Origin: an uncultured Oscillospiraceae bacterium
Lineage (GTDB): Bacteria; Bacillota; Clostridia; Oscillospirales; Acutalibacteraceae
Assembly: GCA_900544375.1 (NCBI GenBank)
Contig: UQUZ01000002.1
Span: 1 to 64,000, forward strand
Reading direction: 5' to 3'
DNA: 64,000 nt
The notes under the pieces were generated by a model. The model was given only the letters and a program-made list of their open reading frames with translations, was not told the DNA's origin and made no database searches. Of this stretch, positions 1 through 8,691 are shown in pieces (the first letter of the stretch is position 1; every line of letters starts with the position of its first letter). Position numbers and translations under genes: made by a program.

Positions 1-246
1 GTTGCGCCATGATTTCTCCTTTTTATGGCGGCGCGGGAGTTTGTTTGCAGACCGCTACCGGGAGATTTTTGATTTTATGCAAAGCGTGGGAAACAACGCA
101 GTTCCAACAAAAATGAGCGCTGGCTCAACAAGCTATCCGCAAAACCGGCCGGAAGCGTTGACAAACGCATGGGGCGGCGGTAAGGTGTAACCAGCTGCTG
201 TATGCGGCGAAGGCCTTCACACCACCAACAAAAAGGAGAATCTCAT

Positions 247-1350
247 ATGAATGAGGAAAATGCACTGCGGGATAAGCGTGCCTTTGGCCATTTTATTGCG
301 CAGAAGCGTAAGGAGGCAGGGCTAACACAGCACGAGCTGGCAGCCCGCCTTTATCTAACAGATACGGCGGTATCCAAATGGGAGCGCGGTGTGACTTATC
401 CGGATATCACGCTGATCTCTTCCATCTGCGAGGCGCTGCATATTACAGAGCATGAATTGATCACAGCCAGCGAGGATCTGCATCAAAACGAACTGGAGAA
501 GCAGGCGCAGAAATATCAGCGCATCAAACAGGGTTATCGCCATATTATGCTTGCGCTCTATGGCCTCTCCCTGCTAATCTGTTTCATCTGCAATCTGGCG
601 ATACAGCATACGCTCTCCTGGTTCTTTATTGTGTTGGCGTCGGAAGCGATCGCCTTTTCTTTGACGGTGATGCCCGCGCTGGTTTCAAAAAACCACGGAC
701 TGTGGACGTTGGGGTCTTTTTATCTTTCGCTCAACCTTTTATTGCTTATCTGCCGGATTTATGCAGGCGGTAATTGGCTGGCGGTCACCTTCTGTGCGAT
801 CACGCTCGGTTTTGCAGTGATTTTTCTGCCGCAGGTGCTTCGGCAGGTTCCTTTGCCGCAAACGCTATCCTCCCATAAGACGCTGCTTTGTTTCCTCGTG
901 GATACGCTGCTGATTTTTGCGTTGGTCACGGTGTCGGAACTGATGATGGGCTCTCCCGCCCGGTTGCTGCCTGTAGATTATCCAGTCGTGCTTTATGGCA
1001 TTACACTGCCCTGGCTGTGCATGGTTGTCATCCGCTATCTACGTGTCAATCCATTTTTCAAGGCCTCCATTTGTGCGGCTGGCACGGGCGTCTATTTCTT
1101 TTTTACGAACAGTATCCTGCACACGCTCATTGACGGCGCGCCGTTTACTCTTCCGCCCGTCGATTTAAGCGCTTGGGGCGACCCATCATTCTGGGCAAAT
1201 CCGGCCTATGGAAGCGTGCAGAATGCGAATATCTGTTTTGTCGTGACGGTAGTCTGCATAGGCGTCGGTCTGCTATTTGCCGCTGGCGGCATCGCTTGGG
1301 CATTGACACGGAAGAATACAAAAAGCGCAGGAAGATCCACTGCCAAATAG
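247..1350 (+). CDS. XRE-family regulator with C-terminal membrane domain
   Basis: The first 70 residues form a Cro/C1-type helix-turn-helix: an LTQHELAARL helix is followed by the typical TAVSKWERG recognition segment. The remaining 300 residues are a series of hydrophobic segments, probably seven or eight membrane helices, ending in a basic tail. This layout is common in Firmicutes for sensors that hold a DNA-binding domain at the membrane, but the ligand cannot be read. The ATG at 247 is chosen because AAGGAG lies 8 bases upstream; an upstream in-frame ATG at 202 has no ribosome binding site. It stands alone, tail-to-tail with the AraC-type gene. Total length is 367 residues. Confidence 0.85.
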   Translation: MNEENALRDKRAFGHFIAQKRKEAGLTQHELAARLYLTDTAVSKWERGVTYPDITLISSICEALHITEHELITASEDLHQNELEKQAQKYQRIKQGYRHIMLALYGLSLLICFICNLAIQHTLSWFFIVLASEAIAFSLTVMPALVSKNHGLWTLGSFYLSLNLLLLICRIYAGGNWLAVTFCAITLGFAVIFLPQVLRQVPLPQTLSSHKTLLCFLVDTLLIFALVTVSELMMGSPARLLPVDYPVVLYGITLPWLCMVVIRYLRVNPFFKASICAAGTGVYFFFTNSILHTLIDGAPFTLPPVDLSAWGDPSFWANPAYGSVQNANICFVVTVVCIGVGLLFAAGGIAWALTRKNTKSAGRSTAK

Positions 1351-1396
1351 AATGGCGGGGCAGGAGAGGCTGCGGCTGTAGCCGATCTTCTGCCAC

Positions 1397-1436
1397 ACAA
1401 AAAACAGGCCCGATGCGCAAATCATGCACATCGGGC
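1397..1436 (-). terminator. Intrinsic terminator of the AraC-type gene
   Basis: An 8-bp perfect stem (GCCCGATG at 1408-1415 with CATCGGGC at 1429-1436) is followed on the minus strand by a run of seven T. It lies just past the stop codon of the minus-strand gene and may also stop plus-strand transcription. Confidence 0.75.
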
Positions 1437-1444
1437 TGATCTAT

Positions 1445-2353
1445 TTATTTCTTTCGGCTGACCGGCATCCATAGCTCAACATATCCCTTTTGAGGCGTGC
1501 CGCCGTACATCTCCATCTCGGGGCCATCCGTTTTTTCAAATTCCGAAGCCGGGAGCCATTCCTGATAAAAACGCTTATATAGCCTATCCATCGGTTCCGC
1601 CATATTCCAATCTGGTATTTCTGCGGGGAATACGGCCCATGTAGCGGCCGGCACTTCAACAATTGTGTAGCCCTCCGTTCGGCTGTCCGGCGTGACAAAG
1701 CTGCACTGCATATAGGGATATGTGGTGTCGTCAACCTTCCGGTAGTTCATAATTCCATGGATCCGGCACATAGCTTGGGTAAACATGGTATCGTAAATGG
1801 GAAGCTGCACTGCACCTGCGTCCGCAAATAGTTTTTCGTAAAGCCCGCTTTGATGATTGGCATTCCACATTTCACCGGCGCTTGCATAATAGGTTTCATC
1901 GCCAACGGTTGAGATCAGGCCTTCGATGCCGAATAATTGGAACGGCTCCGTTTTCACAATGCGGTAATTCATTTCTCCAACTCCTTGTATGGTTATTTGA
2001 AAGGTGATGGGAGGAAACAGTCGCAGGGAAACGTTTGATTTTTTCGCTTCGCTTGGCGTAACGCCATGAAATGCCTGAAACGCACGCGCAAAAGAAACCG
2101 GCGAATCGTAGCCGTATTTCAGCGCTAGGTCGATCACCTTGACGCCGCTTTGCTGCAACTCAAGCGCGGCTAAAGTCAGCCGCCGCCTGCGCACATATTC
2201 GACAAGCGATAGATCAGCGATAAAGGAAAACATGCGCTGGAAATTGTATGCGGAACAGCCTGCGAGCTGGGCAAGCTTCTGATAATCCAGCTCCTCTGTG
2301 ATATGCTGCTCAACGTATTCGATGGCAGCGTTCAGCCGTCTTGAAACATCCAA
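1445..2353 (-). CDS. AraC-family regulator with GyrI-like effector domain
   Basis: Residues 1-110 hold two AraC-type helix-turn-helix motifs, including LAQLAGCSAYNFQRMF and the second-helix region around DLALKYGYDSPVSFARAF. From about residue 140 onward there is a GyrI-like effector-binding domain of the Rob/SoxS-Rob type. Such proteins bind small hydrophobic or cationic compounds and switch on efflux or detoxification genes. I place the start at a TTG at 2353 because a GGGGGAGG ribosome site sits just upstream; an ATG at 2494 would add 47 residues without similarity to the family and lacks a binding site. The gene is divergent from the radical SAM operon. Length is 302 residues. Confidence 0.85.
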   Translation of the reverse strand: MDVSRRLNAAIEYVEQHITEELDYQKLAQLAGCSAYNFQRMFSFIADLSLVEYVRRRRLTLAALELQQSGVKVIDLALKYGYDSPVSFARAFQAFHGVTPSEAKKSNVSLRLFPPITFQITIQGVGEMNYRIVKTEPFQLFGIEGLISTVGDETYYASAGEMWNANHQSGLYEKLFADAGAVQLPIYDTMFTQAMCRIHGIMNYRKVDDTTYPYMQCSFVTPDSRTEGYTIVEVPAATWAVFPAEIPDWNMAEPMDRLYKRFYQEWLPASEFEKTDGPEMEMYGGTPQKGYVELWMPVSRKK

Positions 2354-2543
2354 GTTTTCCTCCCCCTTCCTTTTAACAATAGCATACAGGGCCGGCAGAA
2401 TGATTTCGCAACTTTTTCTGCACAGAATCCGTGTTGTTTCTATCATACCTGTTTTTCCATGGTTTGAAAAGTGTGTTTCGATCATGGCCAGCATAAAAAA
2501 TGGAAGCCTCTATCGCATCCACTTCGAATGATTCCTGATCAAT

Positions 2544-2640
2544 TTGCGCTTCCCTTGCCGCTTTGGTATAATAGCATCAAACAAATTTTGTTTGATGCAT
2601 GGTATAACCGTGTCGAACAATTTGTTTGATGCATTGAAAA
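2544..2640 (+). promoter_or_regulatory. Portable promoter-palindrome repeat, copy 1
   Basis: A -35 TTGCGC (2544-2549) and a perfect -10 TATAAT (2567-2572) are 17 bases apart. A 25-bp perfect palindrome (2574-2598) starts right at the expected transcription start. TTTGTTTGATGC, the right arm, recurs at 2621-2632. The same TATAATAGCWTCAAAC block occurs at 12688, 53008 (minus) and, with TACAAT, at 59071 (minus). The element serves as the promoter of the radical SAM operon. Palindrome function, operator or RNA hairpin, is inferred. Confidence 0.65.
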
Positions 2641-2663
2641 ATAAATGTGATTCAGGAGAATGA

Positions 2664-4514
2664 ATGGGTATGCTTTCCAAACAGGCTGAAAAATTGCTCC
2701 CTCTCGTTCAAAAGCCGGGGCGCTATACGGGAGGGGAACTCAATTCCGTGATGAAGGAGAAAGATGAAGTGGAGATCCGCTTTGCCTTCTGCTTCCCTGA
2801 TACCTATGAGATCGGTATGTCCCACCTCGGCATCAAAATTCTATATAGCCTTATCAACGCGCGTGAGGACGCCTGGTGCGAGCGTGTTTTTGCGCCGTGG
2901 ACGGATATGGAGGCCCTCATGCGGGAGCGCCATGTGCCGCTCTATGCGTTGGAGAGCGGCGACCCTCTGACAGAATTCGATTTCATTGGATTTACCATGC
3001 AATATGAGCTCAGCTACACCAACGTGCTCAATATGCTTGATCTGGCCGGGCTCCCCGTGCGCGCAGAGGAGCGAAAAGCGCTTACCCCCCTGGTGATCGC
3101 GGGCGGTCCGTGCGTATGCAATGCCGAGCCCTTCGCTGAGTTTGTAGATATCTGCCTGCCGGGGGAAGGGGAGGAGGTTATGAATGACCTACTGGACCTC
3201 TTCCGGGAATACAAGGCACGCGGTGCGGATAAGGAAACGTTTTTGAAGGCCGCAGCGCGGATCCCCGGCGTTTACGTCCCGTCGCTCTATACCGTCGATT
3301 ATAATGGAGATGGCACAGTGAAATCCATCCTGCCGCATGGCGGCGCGCCGGAAAAGGTGACCAAACGGATTATTTCCGATTTGGACAGGGTGTTCTATCC
3401 GAAAAAATTTGTAGTGCCATTTATCGAGGTGGTGCATGACCGCGTCACCAGCGAAATTTTCCGCGGTTGCATCCGCGGCTGCCGCTTCTGCCAGGCCGGC
3501 TTCCTCTATCGCCCGATCCGGGAGAAAAAGCCGGATACCGTTAACCGGGATTGCAAAACGCTCTGTGAATCCAGCGGCTACGATGAAATTTCCCTCTGCT
3601 CGCTAAGCACGAGCGACTACACCGGCCTGCAAAACCTTCTCAACGGCCTGTTTGAATGGACGATTGGCGACCAAGTCAATGTGTCGCTGCCCTCCTTGCG
3701 GGTGGATAATTTTTCTCCGGAGCTAATGGAGCAGATTCAGAAGGTGCGCCGCAGCGGGCTCACCTTTGCGCCGGAGGCAGGCACGCAGCGGCTGCGCGAC
3801 GCAATCAATAAGAACGTGACGGAGGATGAAGTGATGCGCACCGTGCGCAGCGCTTTCGCGGGCGGATGGACGGCGGTCAAGCTTTATTTTATGCTTGGCC
3901 TTCCCACTGAAACGCTCGACGATGTGGCAGGCATCGCCCGGCTTGCCCAGCGGGTGGTGGATGCTTACTATCAAAACCCCAATAAGCCAAAGGGCAAGGG
4001 CGTGCAGGTGAGCATCAGCGTCGCCTCCTTCGTGCCAAAGCCCTTTACGCCTTTCCAGTGGGAGCCGCAGGATACGATTGAGATGCTTCATCAGAAACAG
4101 CGCCACTTGAAGGAGAGCGTGACCTCCCGCAAGATCAAAGTCAGCTGCCACGATGTGCAGACGAGCTTCCTGGAGGGTGTGTTTGCGCGCGGCGACAGGC
4201 GCCTCGGAAAAGTGCTCGAATGCGCGTGGCGCAAGGGCTGCAAATTTGACAGCTGGGATGACCAGTTTCATTTTGACCTCTGGGAGGAGGCGTTTCAGGA
4301 GTGCGGGATTGACCCGCTGTTTTATACCAACCGCCGCCGCTCGTTTGACGAGGTGCTTCCCTGGGATCATATGGATTATGGCATCCGCAAGGAGTTCCTG
4401 ATGCGTGAAAATGAAAAAGCGCACCAGAGCATGACCACGCCGAACTGCCGCGAACAGTGCGCAGGCTGCGGCACAAACCGTTTGAATGGGGGCAAATGCG
4501 ATGCGCTGTGTTAG
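2664..4514 (+). CDS. TIGR03960-family B12-binding-domain radical SAM protein
   Basis: The protein has an N-terminal cobalamin-binding-like region (about residues 20-200) and a radical SAM core. The iron-sulfur motif CIRGCRFC gives cysteines 269, 273 and 276. The C-terminus carries a cysteine cluster (CREQCAGCG...C). The family, TIGR03960, is always next to or fused with TIGR03936 proteins, as here; its substrate is not established. An AGGAG site precedes two possible ATG codons at 2664 and 2670; I use the first. Length (616) matches the family. The stop overlaps the start of the next gene, so the two are translationally coupled. Confidence 0.9.
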   Translation: MGMLSKQAEKLLPLVQKPGRYTGGELNSVMKEKDEVEIRFAFCFPDTYEIGMSHLGIKILYSLINAREDAWCERVFAPWTDMEALMRERHVPLYALESGDPLTEFDFIGFTMQYELSYTNVLNMLDLAGLPVRAEERKALTPLVIAGGPCVCNAEPFAEFVDICLPGEGEEVMNDLLDLFREYKARGADKETFLKAAARIPGVYVPSLYTVDYNGDGTVKSILPHGGAPEKVTKRIISDLDRVFYPKKFVVPFIEVVHDRVTSEIFRGCIRGCRFCQAGFLYRPIREKKPDTVNRDCKTLCESSGYDEISLCSLSTSDYTGLQNLLNGLFEWTIGDQVNVSLPSLRVDNFSPELMEQIQKVRRSGLTFAPEAGTQRLRDAINKNVTEDEVMRTVRSAFAGGWTAVKLYFMLGLPTETLDDVAGIARLAQRVVDAYYQNPNKPKGKGVQVSISVASFVPKPFTPFQWEPQDTIEMLHQKQRHLKESVTSRKIKVSCHDVQTSFLEGVFARGDRRLGKVLECAWRKGCKFDSWDDQFHFDLWEEAFQECGIDPLFYTNRRRSFDEVLPWDHMDYGIRKEFLMRENEKAHQSMTTPNCREQCAGCGTNRLNGGKCDALC

Positions 4515-5175
4515 AATCTGGTTCGCCAAGGAGGGCAAAGTGAAATATATCTCCCACCTCGATGTGATGCGCTGTATGTCGCGCGCCGTGCGCCGGGCCC
4601 GGCTGCCGCTGTGGTATACGGAGGGCTTCAACCCCCACCCCTATATGATGTTCGCCCTGCCGCTCTCCCTGGGGTTTTCGAGCCAATGCGAATCCATGGA
4701 TATCCGCATCGAAGGGGAGATGACGGATGCCGATATTGCGGGGCGTATGCGCGATGTGATGCCGGAGGGGCTGCGGCTTCTCTCCGTACGGGAGCCGGTG
4801 ATGCAGCCGTCGGAGATCGCCTTTGCGGATTACCGGGCCCAGCTCTGCTTTGACGCCCCGGAACTGGCGGCGGGCTTTCTCCATGGTGCGGGCGCGGCCT
4901 TGGCAGGGGAGAGCCTAATCGTGCAGAAGCCCGGCAAATCCGGCCGTAAAAAGGTGATGAAGGAGATTGACCTGCTGCCGCTGATCGCAAGCTGTTCGAT
5001 GGAACAGAAGGAGCGTGCCGTTCTCCTGAAGCTGATCCTCCCGGCGGGCAATCAAACGAATATTAGCCCGGCTCTTTTGCTGGATGCGCTGGAGGAAAAG
5101 GCGGGCGTGCAGGACGTGGGGAGAGAGATCAACCGCCTCGAGCTGTTAACGAAGGATTTGCAGATGTTTGAATAG
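4501..5175 (+). CDS. TIGR03936-family radical SAM-associated protein (DUF2344)
   Basis: It begins with the family signature RIWFAKEGKVKYISHLDVMR and has the TEGFNPHPYM stretch typical of DUF2344. The protein carries no radical SAM cysteines itself and is assumed to work with the partner encoded upstream, in the order often found before ribonuclease G and the rplU-rpmA genes; those genes are absent here. The ATG at 4501 is chosen because conserved sequence starts there; an ATG at 4486 would add five residues. It overlaps the upstream gene by 14 bases. Length is 224 residues. Confidence 0.88.
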   Translation: MRCVRIWFAKEGKVKYISHLDVMRCMSRAVRRARLPLWYTEGFNPHPYMMFALPLSLGFSSQCESMDIRIEGEMTDADIAGRMRDVMPEGLRLLSVREPVMQPSEIAFADYRAQLCFDAPELAAGFLHGAGAALAGESLIVQKPGKSGRKKVMKEIDLLPLIASCSMEQKERAVLLKLILPAGNQTNISPALLLDALEEKAGVQDVGREINRLELLTKDLQMFE

Positions 5176-5401
5176 GCGTTTCAGCCGCCCGTAAAAAACG
5201 ATATAGAAAAAAACGGCGTTTCCGGCGGCCTTTCAGCCATTGGAAGCGCCAATCTGATTCGCGGGTCAAGGTTGATAAGGATTGTGAAGCAGCAAGCCGC
5301 TGCCGCTTGCGAAAATTTGGCCGGAGTGTCCTGATAGCTTTTTTATATTTTAAAAGGATAGGCATAGACTATTTTTGATCGATGTTTAGCGGAGGTGCAC
5401 T

Positions 5402-5773
5402 TTGGAGGATTTTCTAGAATTTATAGAGCACATCAATAACGGGCAGCAACGCGCCCGCACACAAGAGGTTTTGGAATGGGTTAAAAGTCAATTTCCAAAT
5501 TTAGAGGCCAGGATTGCATGGAATCAACCTATGTTTACAGAGCACGGCACATTTATCATTGGCTTCAGCGTATCCAGCAAGCATCTGGCAGTTTCGCCTG
5601 AGCGCGCAGGGATGGTCCGGTTTACGAATGAAATCACCAAGGCGGGCTATAGCCAAAGTAAAATGTTGTTTCGTATCAGATGGGAGGAACCTGTAAACTA
5701 TATTTTGCTGGATCAAATAATCCGCTTTAATTGCATAGATAAGGCAGAATGCAAAACCTTTTGGAGAAAATAA
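5402..5773 (+). CDS. DUF1801 / YdhG-like small protein
   Basis: This 123-residue protein matches the DUF1801 (YdhG-like) fold. The marks are an N-terminal helix ending in VLEWVKSQFPNLEARIAWNQPMF, a central FSVSSKHLAVSPE strand region, and a C-terminal helix. Members have been called iron chaperones by similarity to the frataxin/CyaY fold, but the job in this organism is unknown. The start is a TTG at 5402 with GGAGGTG just upstream; no ATG or GTG suits better. It stands alone between the radical SAM pair and tRNA-Pro. Confidence 0.8.
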   Translation: MEDFLEFIEHINNGQQRARTQEVLEWVKSQFPNLEARIAWNQPMFTEHGTFIIGFSVSSKHLAVSPERAGMVRFTNEITKAGYSQSKMLFRIRWEEPVNYILLDQIIRFNCIDKAECKTFWRK

Positions 5774-5831
5774 TTGCGCCGATTTGGCGAAACGCTTATG
5801 CTGATTGATAGGCGACAAGGCTCTTTAATAC

Positions 5832-5870
5832 AAAAATAAAGTCTTGAAACCATTCAAGTTTCAAGACTTT
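5832..5870 (-). terminator. Terminator of tRNA-Pro
   Basis: A 13-bp perfect stem (5838-5850 with 5858-5870, 7-base loop) begins two bases past the CCA end of the tRNA. On the minus strand it is followed by a T-rich stretch. Confidence 0.85.
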
Positions 5871-5872
5871 AT

Positions 5873-5949
5873 TGGTCGGAGTGACGGGACTTGAACCCAT
5901 GGCCTCTTGGTCCCGAACCAAGCGCGATACCAAACTTCGCCACACCCCG
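5873..5949 (-). tRNA. tRNA-Pro (anticodon CGG)
   Basis: On the minus strand the acceptor arms CGGGGTG and CACTCCG pair with one G-U wobble. The anticodon loop TTCGGGA lies between CTTGG and CCAAG, giving anticodon CGG. The T loop reads GGTTCAAGTCC and the CCA end is encoded. Total length is 77 bases. A strong promoter lies just upstream and a terminator just downstream, so this is a single-gene unit. Confidence 0.95.
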
Positions 5950-5970
5950 GTGTCGCAAGCGACGTTTTAG

Positions 5971-5999
5971 ATTATATACGAAGCCTCAGAAAAAATCAA
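5971..5999 (-). promoter_or_regulatory. Promoter of tRNA-Pro
   Basis: On the minus strand TTGATT (5994-5999) and TATAAT (5971-5976) are 17 bases apart. The tRNA 5' end follows 21 bases after the -10 box. Confidence 0.8.
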
Positions 6000-6038
6000 G
6001 GCTTTTTTGAAAAAAAACCGGGGAAACGGCGCATGTCT

Positions 6039-6332
6039 TTATTCCATATCAAAAACCACGGCCTCGATTGCCTGGGCAATTTCCGCTGTTGTCAGCCTGG
6101 CAACACCAAGCGAATCCAGCATTTGATCCGTTTGCGTTTCGGTAGTGTCCAAATAGCGAAAGTTGAGGTTTTTCATCGCGTTTTCCAGCACGGCAGCCTC
6201 TTCCGGCGTGTTTTCCGGCTGTCGGCGCTCCAGTTCGAGCAGCTGCATCGTAATGGCCAAAGCTTGTGCCTTGGTGAAAAGCGCATTGGACGCCTCCTGC
6301 TGAAATTCAATCACCTTGTTGAGCGTTCTCAT
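6039..6332 (-). CDS. Hypothetical protein, mostly helical
   Basis: I do not recognise this 97-residue protein. It is predicted largely helical, glutamate- and leucine-rich, without cysteines, membrane segments or a signal peptide. The ATG is well supported by AGGAGGA eight bases upstream, and base composition is like that of its neighbours, so it is very likely a real gene. It lies on the minus strand between the DUF1294 pair and tRNA-Pro. Nothing in the context points to a function. Confidence 0.7.
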   Translation of the reverse strand: MRTLNKVIEFQQEASNALFTKAQALAITMQLLELERRQPENTPEEAAVLENAMKNLNFRYLDTTETQTDQMLDSLGVARLTTAEIAQAIEAVVFDME

Positions 6333-6521
6333 ACTTTAAAAATCCTCCTGTTTTGATATCTTACCATGCCATCTGCTTTTTCGGAAGGAAAGGCGGATGA
6401 GCCGGGTTTCGCAAGAGTGGCAGGTATATTTCAGTTGCTTCCGGCGTAGAGATGAAAGTGGCGGTATGGAAGGTTTTACAAAGGCAAAATCGAAAAATAG
6501 ACGCTGCTGTTTCTGCTATTC

Positions 6522-6815
6522 TTAAAGAACATAGTTTTGGATGCAAAAAACAGCTGCACAGGCTAATATGGCTTGGAGGGCTATTTCCGCAGGGAGCCCC
6601 CACATGAATTTCCGGTGCAGCGTTTTATGCCGGATGGCCCGCATGGTCAAATACATTGCGAGCGCTCCGCCAGCCAGGCCAATCAGCATCAGCGTCCGTT
6701 CGGAAATTCGCCGCTCATGCTGCTTGGCGCGTCGTTTATCATGAATGGTGAGAAAAATGGCCAGCAAAGAGATAGCAATCAGATAAGCGCCGAGCGCACA
6801 GAGAAACGCCGTCAT
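6522..6815 (-). CDS. DUF1294 membrane protein
   Basis: The 97-residue protein shows the DUF1294 pattern. A first membrane helix is followed by the cytoplasmic motif IHDKRRAKQHERRISE, a second helix (LMLIGLAGGALAMYL), the charged turn RHKTLHRKFMWGLP, and a third helix. Members are small inner-membrane proteins of unknown function, sometimes fused to cold-shock or zinc-ribbon domains. Here the gene's start overlaps the stop of the upstream zinc-ribbon gene by four bases. That echoes the fusions and suggests the two products work together. Confidence 0.85.
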   Translation of the reverse strand: MTAFLCALGAYLIAISLLAIFLTIHDKRRAKQHERRISERTLMLIGLAGGALAMYLTMRAIRHKTLHRKFMWGLPAEIALQAILACAAVFCIQNYVL

Positions 6816-7126
6816 AGCGATTCGCCATCCTGTGCGACGGCCTTTCCCTGTTTCAGCAGGTGGAAGCGGCTGTTTGTGAGAAATGCGGCGTTGCCATTTT
6901 CAAAGGCTTTGGCGGCGTTTTCTTCGAGTTCAAACACGCTGGCGCATTGTGGGCAAACAGCGAAATAACGGCTGTGAAAGGAACGCACCGGAATTTCCAT
7001 CACTTTAAAAAGCTCAAAGCTGTTGAAAATGCGCATCTTCACGGCCTGCCTGCAAGCAGGACATGCAATTGCCGGGCTGGATCCGGTTGGTTTGATTTTG
7101 CTGTGAAAACGAGCTGGTGAAAACAT
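6812..7126 (-). CDS. Zinc-ribbon protein
   Basis: The 104-residue protein holds two CPxC knuckles, CPAC and CPQC, about 35 residues apart, which would bind one zinc ion. The segment between them is basic. This makes a nucleic-acid- or protein-binding zinc ribbon likely, but no named family is certain. The ATG at 7126 has GGAGGAAAG upstream; a longer frame to 7249 would run into the promoter region of the divergent lipoprotein gene. It is the first gene of a two-gene operon with the DUF1294 gene (four-base overlap). Confidence 0.75.
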   Translation of the reverse strand: MFSPARFHSKIKPTGSSPAIACPACRQAVKMRIFNSFELFKVMEIPVRSFHSRYFAVCPQCASVFELEENAAKAFENGNAAFLTNSRFHLLKQGKAVAQDGESL

Positions 7127-7213
7127 GAGGCTTTCCTCCGTCCAAATCATTTTGGGAAGCTTTCTCTTATCGTATTCGTATTTTGAGATTCTGTCAAGGC
7201 GGAGGGTAAAATT

Positions 7214-8539
7214 ATGATGGGGAAAAGGGGAAAAGATTGCATGAAACATTTGGCTGCCTCCCTGCTTACCTGTTTAATGCTGTGCTGCATACTTGCCTCC
7301 TGCGGAGCTCCGCCAGAGGGGGAAGAAAGCAGCGTGCCTTCTGGGGAGGCACTTTCCCTCAAGGCGCAGGAGCCGGGCAGTGATGAAGCGCCGCAGAAGG
7401 AGATGCGCGCGGTGTGGATTACCTACTACGAAATCTCCATGAAAGCGCAAAATGGCGGAGATGAATCGCTGTTTTATCAAAAGGTGGATGAGATGTTTAG
7501 CCGTGTACAAAACGCGGGGTTTAATACGGTCATCGTGCAGGTTCGTCCGTATTCAGACGCCTTTTATCCCTCAAGGATTTTTCCCTGGAGCGCTTATCTG
7601 ACCGGCACCCAGGGAAAGGACCCCGGCTACGATCCGCTTGCCATCCTGGTTGAGCGAGCGCATGCGCACGGGCTTTTCATCCATGCATGGTTCAACCCAT
7701 ACCGCGTTTCTTACAATCCGGATTTTGCACTTCTCTCCAAAGACAATCCGGCACGCAAATGGAAAGAGGATGCGGATAAAACCAATGACGGCTGGCTGAT
7801 CGTTTTGGAAAATGGGATTTATTATAACCCCGCCGTACCGGAGGTGCAGCGCATGATTATCGACGGCGTGCGGGAAATCGTCGAACAGTATGAGGTGGAC
7901 GGCGTGCATATGGACGACTACTTTTACCCGTCTACCGAGGAAAAGATCGATCAGGCGCAGTACGATCGCTATGTGAAAGACGGCGGGCAGTATTCCCGCG
8001 CCGCGTGGCGGCGTGAGAATGTAAACACGTTTGTCAGCGGCCTGTATGCGGCAGTGAAGGCGATCCGCCCGACGGTATCGGTCGGGATCAGCCCCGCGGG
8101 CGATATTGAAAAGAACCGGGAGGAGTTGTATGCAGACGCCGCCCGTTGGGGCGGGGAGGAAGGCTATGTCGACTACCTCATGCCACAGCTTTATTATGGC
8201 TTTGAAAACAGCGCGAGCCCCTTTGAAAAAACTGCCCGGCAGTGGGCGAATCTAATCCGGTGCGATAGCGTCAAGCTATATGCAGGGCTGGCGATCTATA
8301 AAAGTGGTGAGGAGGATCAATATGCCGGCCCGGAATCCGATCAAAAGCAGGGGCCACGGTATGAATGGATCAACCATAGCGATATCATTTCCCGTCAGGT
8401 GGCTTGGGGCCGGAAAACGCAGCCGTATGCCGGATTTGCCCTGTATTCCTATCAATATTCGTTCGGGGATTCACGCTCTAAACAGTTGCAAAAAGAATGG
8501 AACGCATTGAGCGCTTTGCTGGAAAACAAAGAAAAATAA
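7214..8539 (+). CDS. GHL10 / DUF187 family lipoprotein, putative glycosidase
   Basis: A lipoprotein signal ends in LASC, so the protein is probably anchored outside the membrane. The mature part is the glycosyl-hydrolase-like GHL10 domain (PF02638, YngK-type), a TIM barrel. Landmarks are the opening RAVWITYYE, the segment IVQVRPYSDAFYPS, and VDGVHMDDYFYP, which holds the likely catalytic acids. The family is thought to act on cell-wall or exported glycans, and no substrate is proven. GGAGGG lies 7 bases before the ATG at 7214; a second ATG at 7241 begins directly at the hydrophobic signal. The amidase gene follows in the same direction, consistent with an envelope role. Confidence 0.85.
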   Translation: MMGKRGKDCMKHLAASLLTCLMLCCILASCGAPPEGEESSVPSGEALSLKAQEPGSDEAPQKEMRAVWITYYEISMKAQNGGDESLFYQKVDEMFSRVQNAGFNTVIVQVRPYSDAFYPSRIFPWSAYLTGTQGKDPGYDPLAILVERAHAHGLFIHAWFNPYRVSYNPDFALLSKDNPARKWKEDADKTNDGWLIVLENGIYYNPAVPEVQRMIIDGVREIVEQYEVDGVHMDDYFYPSTEEKIDQAQYDRYVKDGGQYSRAAWRRENVNTFVSGLYAAVKAIRPTVSVGISPAGDIEKNREELYADAARWGGEEGYVDYLMPQLYYGFENSASPFEKTARQWANLIRCDSVKLYAGLAIYKSGEEDQYAGPESDQKQGPRYEWINHSDIISRQVAWGRKTQPYAGFALYSYQYSFGDSRSKQLQKEWNALSALLENKEK

Positions 8540-8587
8540 AAGAGTCTGCAAAAATGTTGTAAAAAAAGGAAAATGCAAGGTTTTGCC

Positions 8588-8617
8588 TTGACAAGCGAAG
8601 CAGGCTCGTCCTATGAT
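8588..8617 (+). promoter_or_regulatory. Promoter of the large amidase gene
   Basis: A consensus -35 TTGACA (8588-8593) and TATGAT (8612-8617) are 18 bases apart, 75 bases before the GTG start of the amidase gene. Confidence 0.65.
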
Positions 8618-8691
8618 AAAAAGGATCGAATGGAATGACAGCATGTGCATGACATAGAAAAATAACAGGATGGAAGATTGGGGGCAGGGGT

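Noticed and set aside
2..190. Open frame at the left edge, 62 codons ending at 190
   Set aside because: It is open from the edge, so it could be the end of a gene, but the sequence resembles no family I know and has odd composition. Not enough support.
3723..4631. 302-codon minus-strand frame
   Set aside because: It lies opposite the radical SAM gene, which has clear motifs; the minus frame has none.
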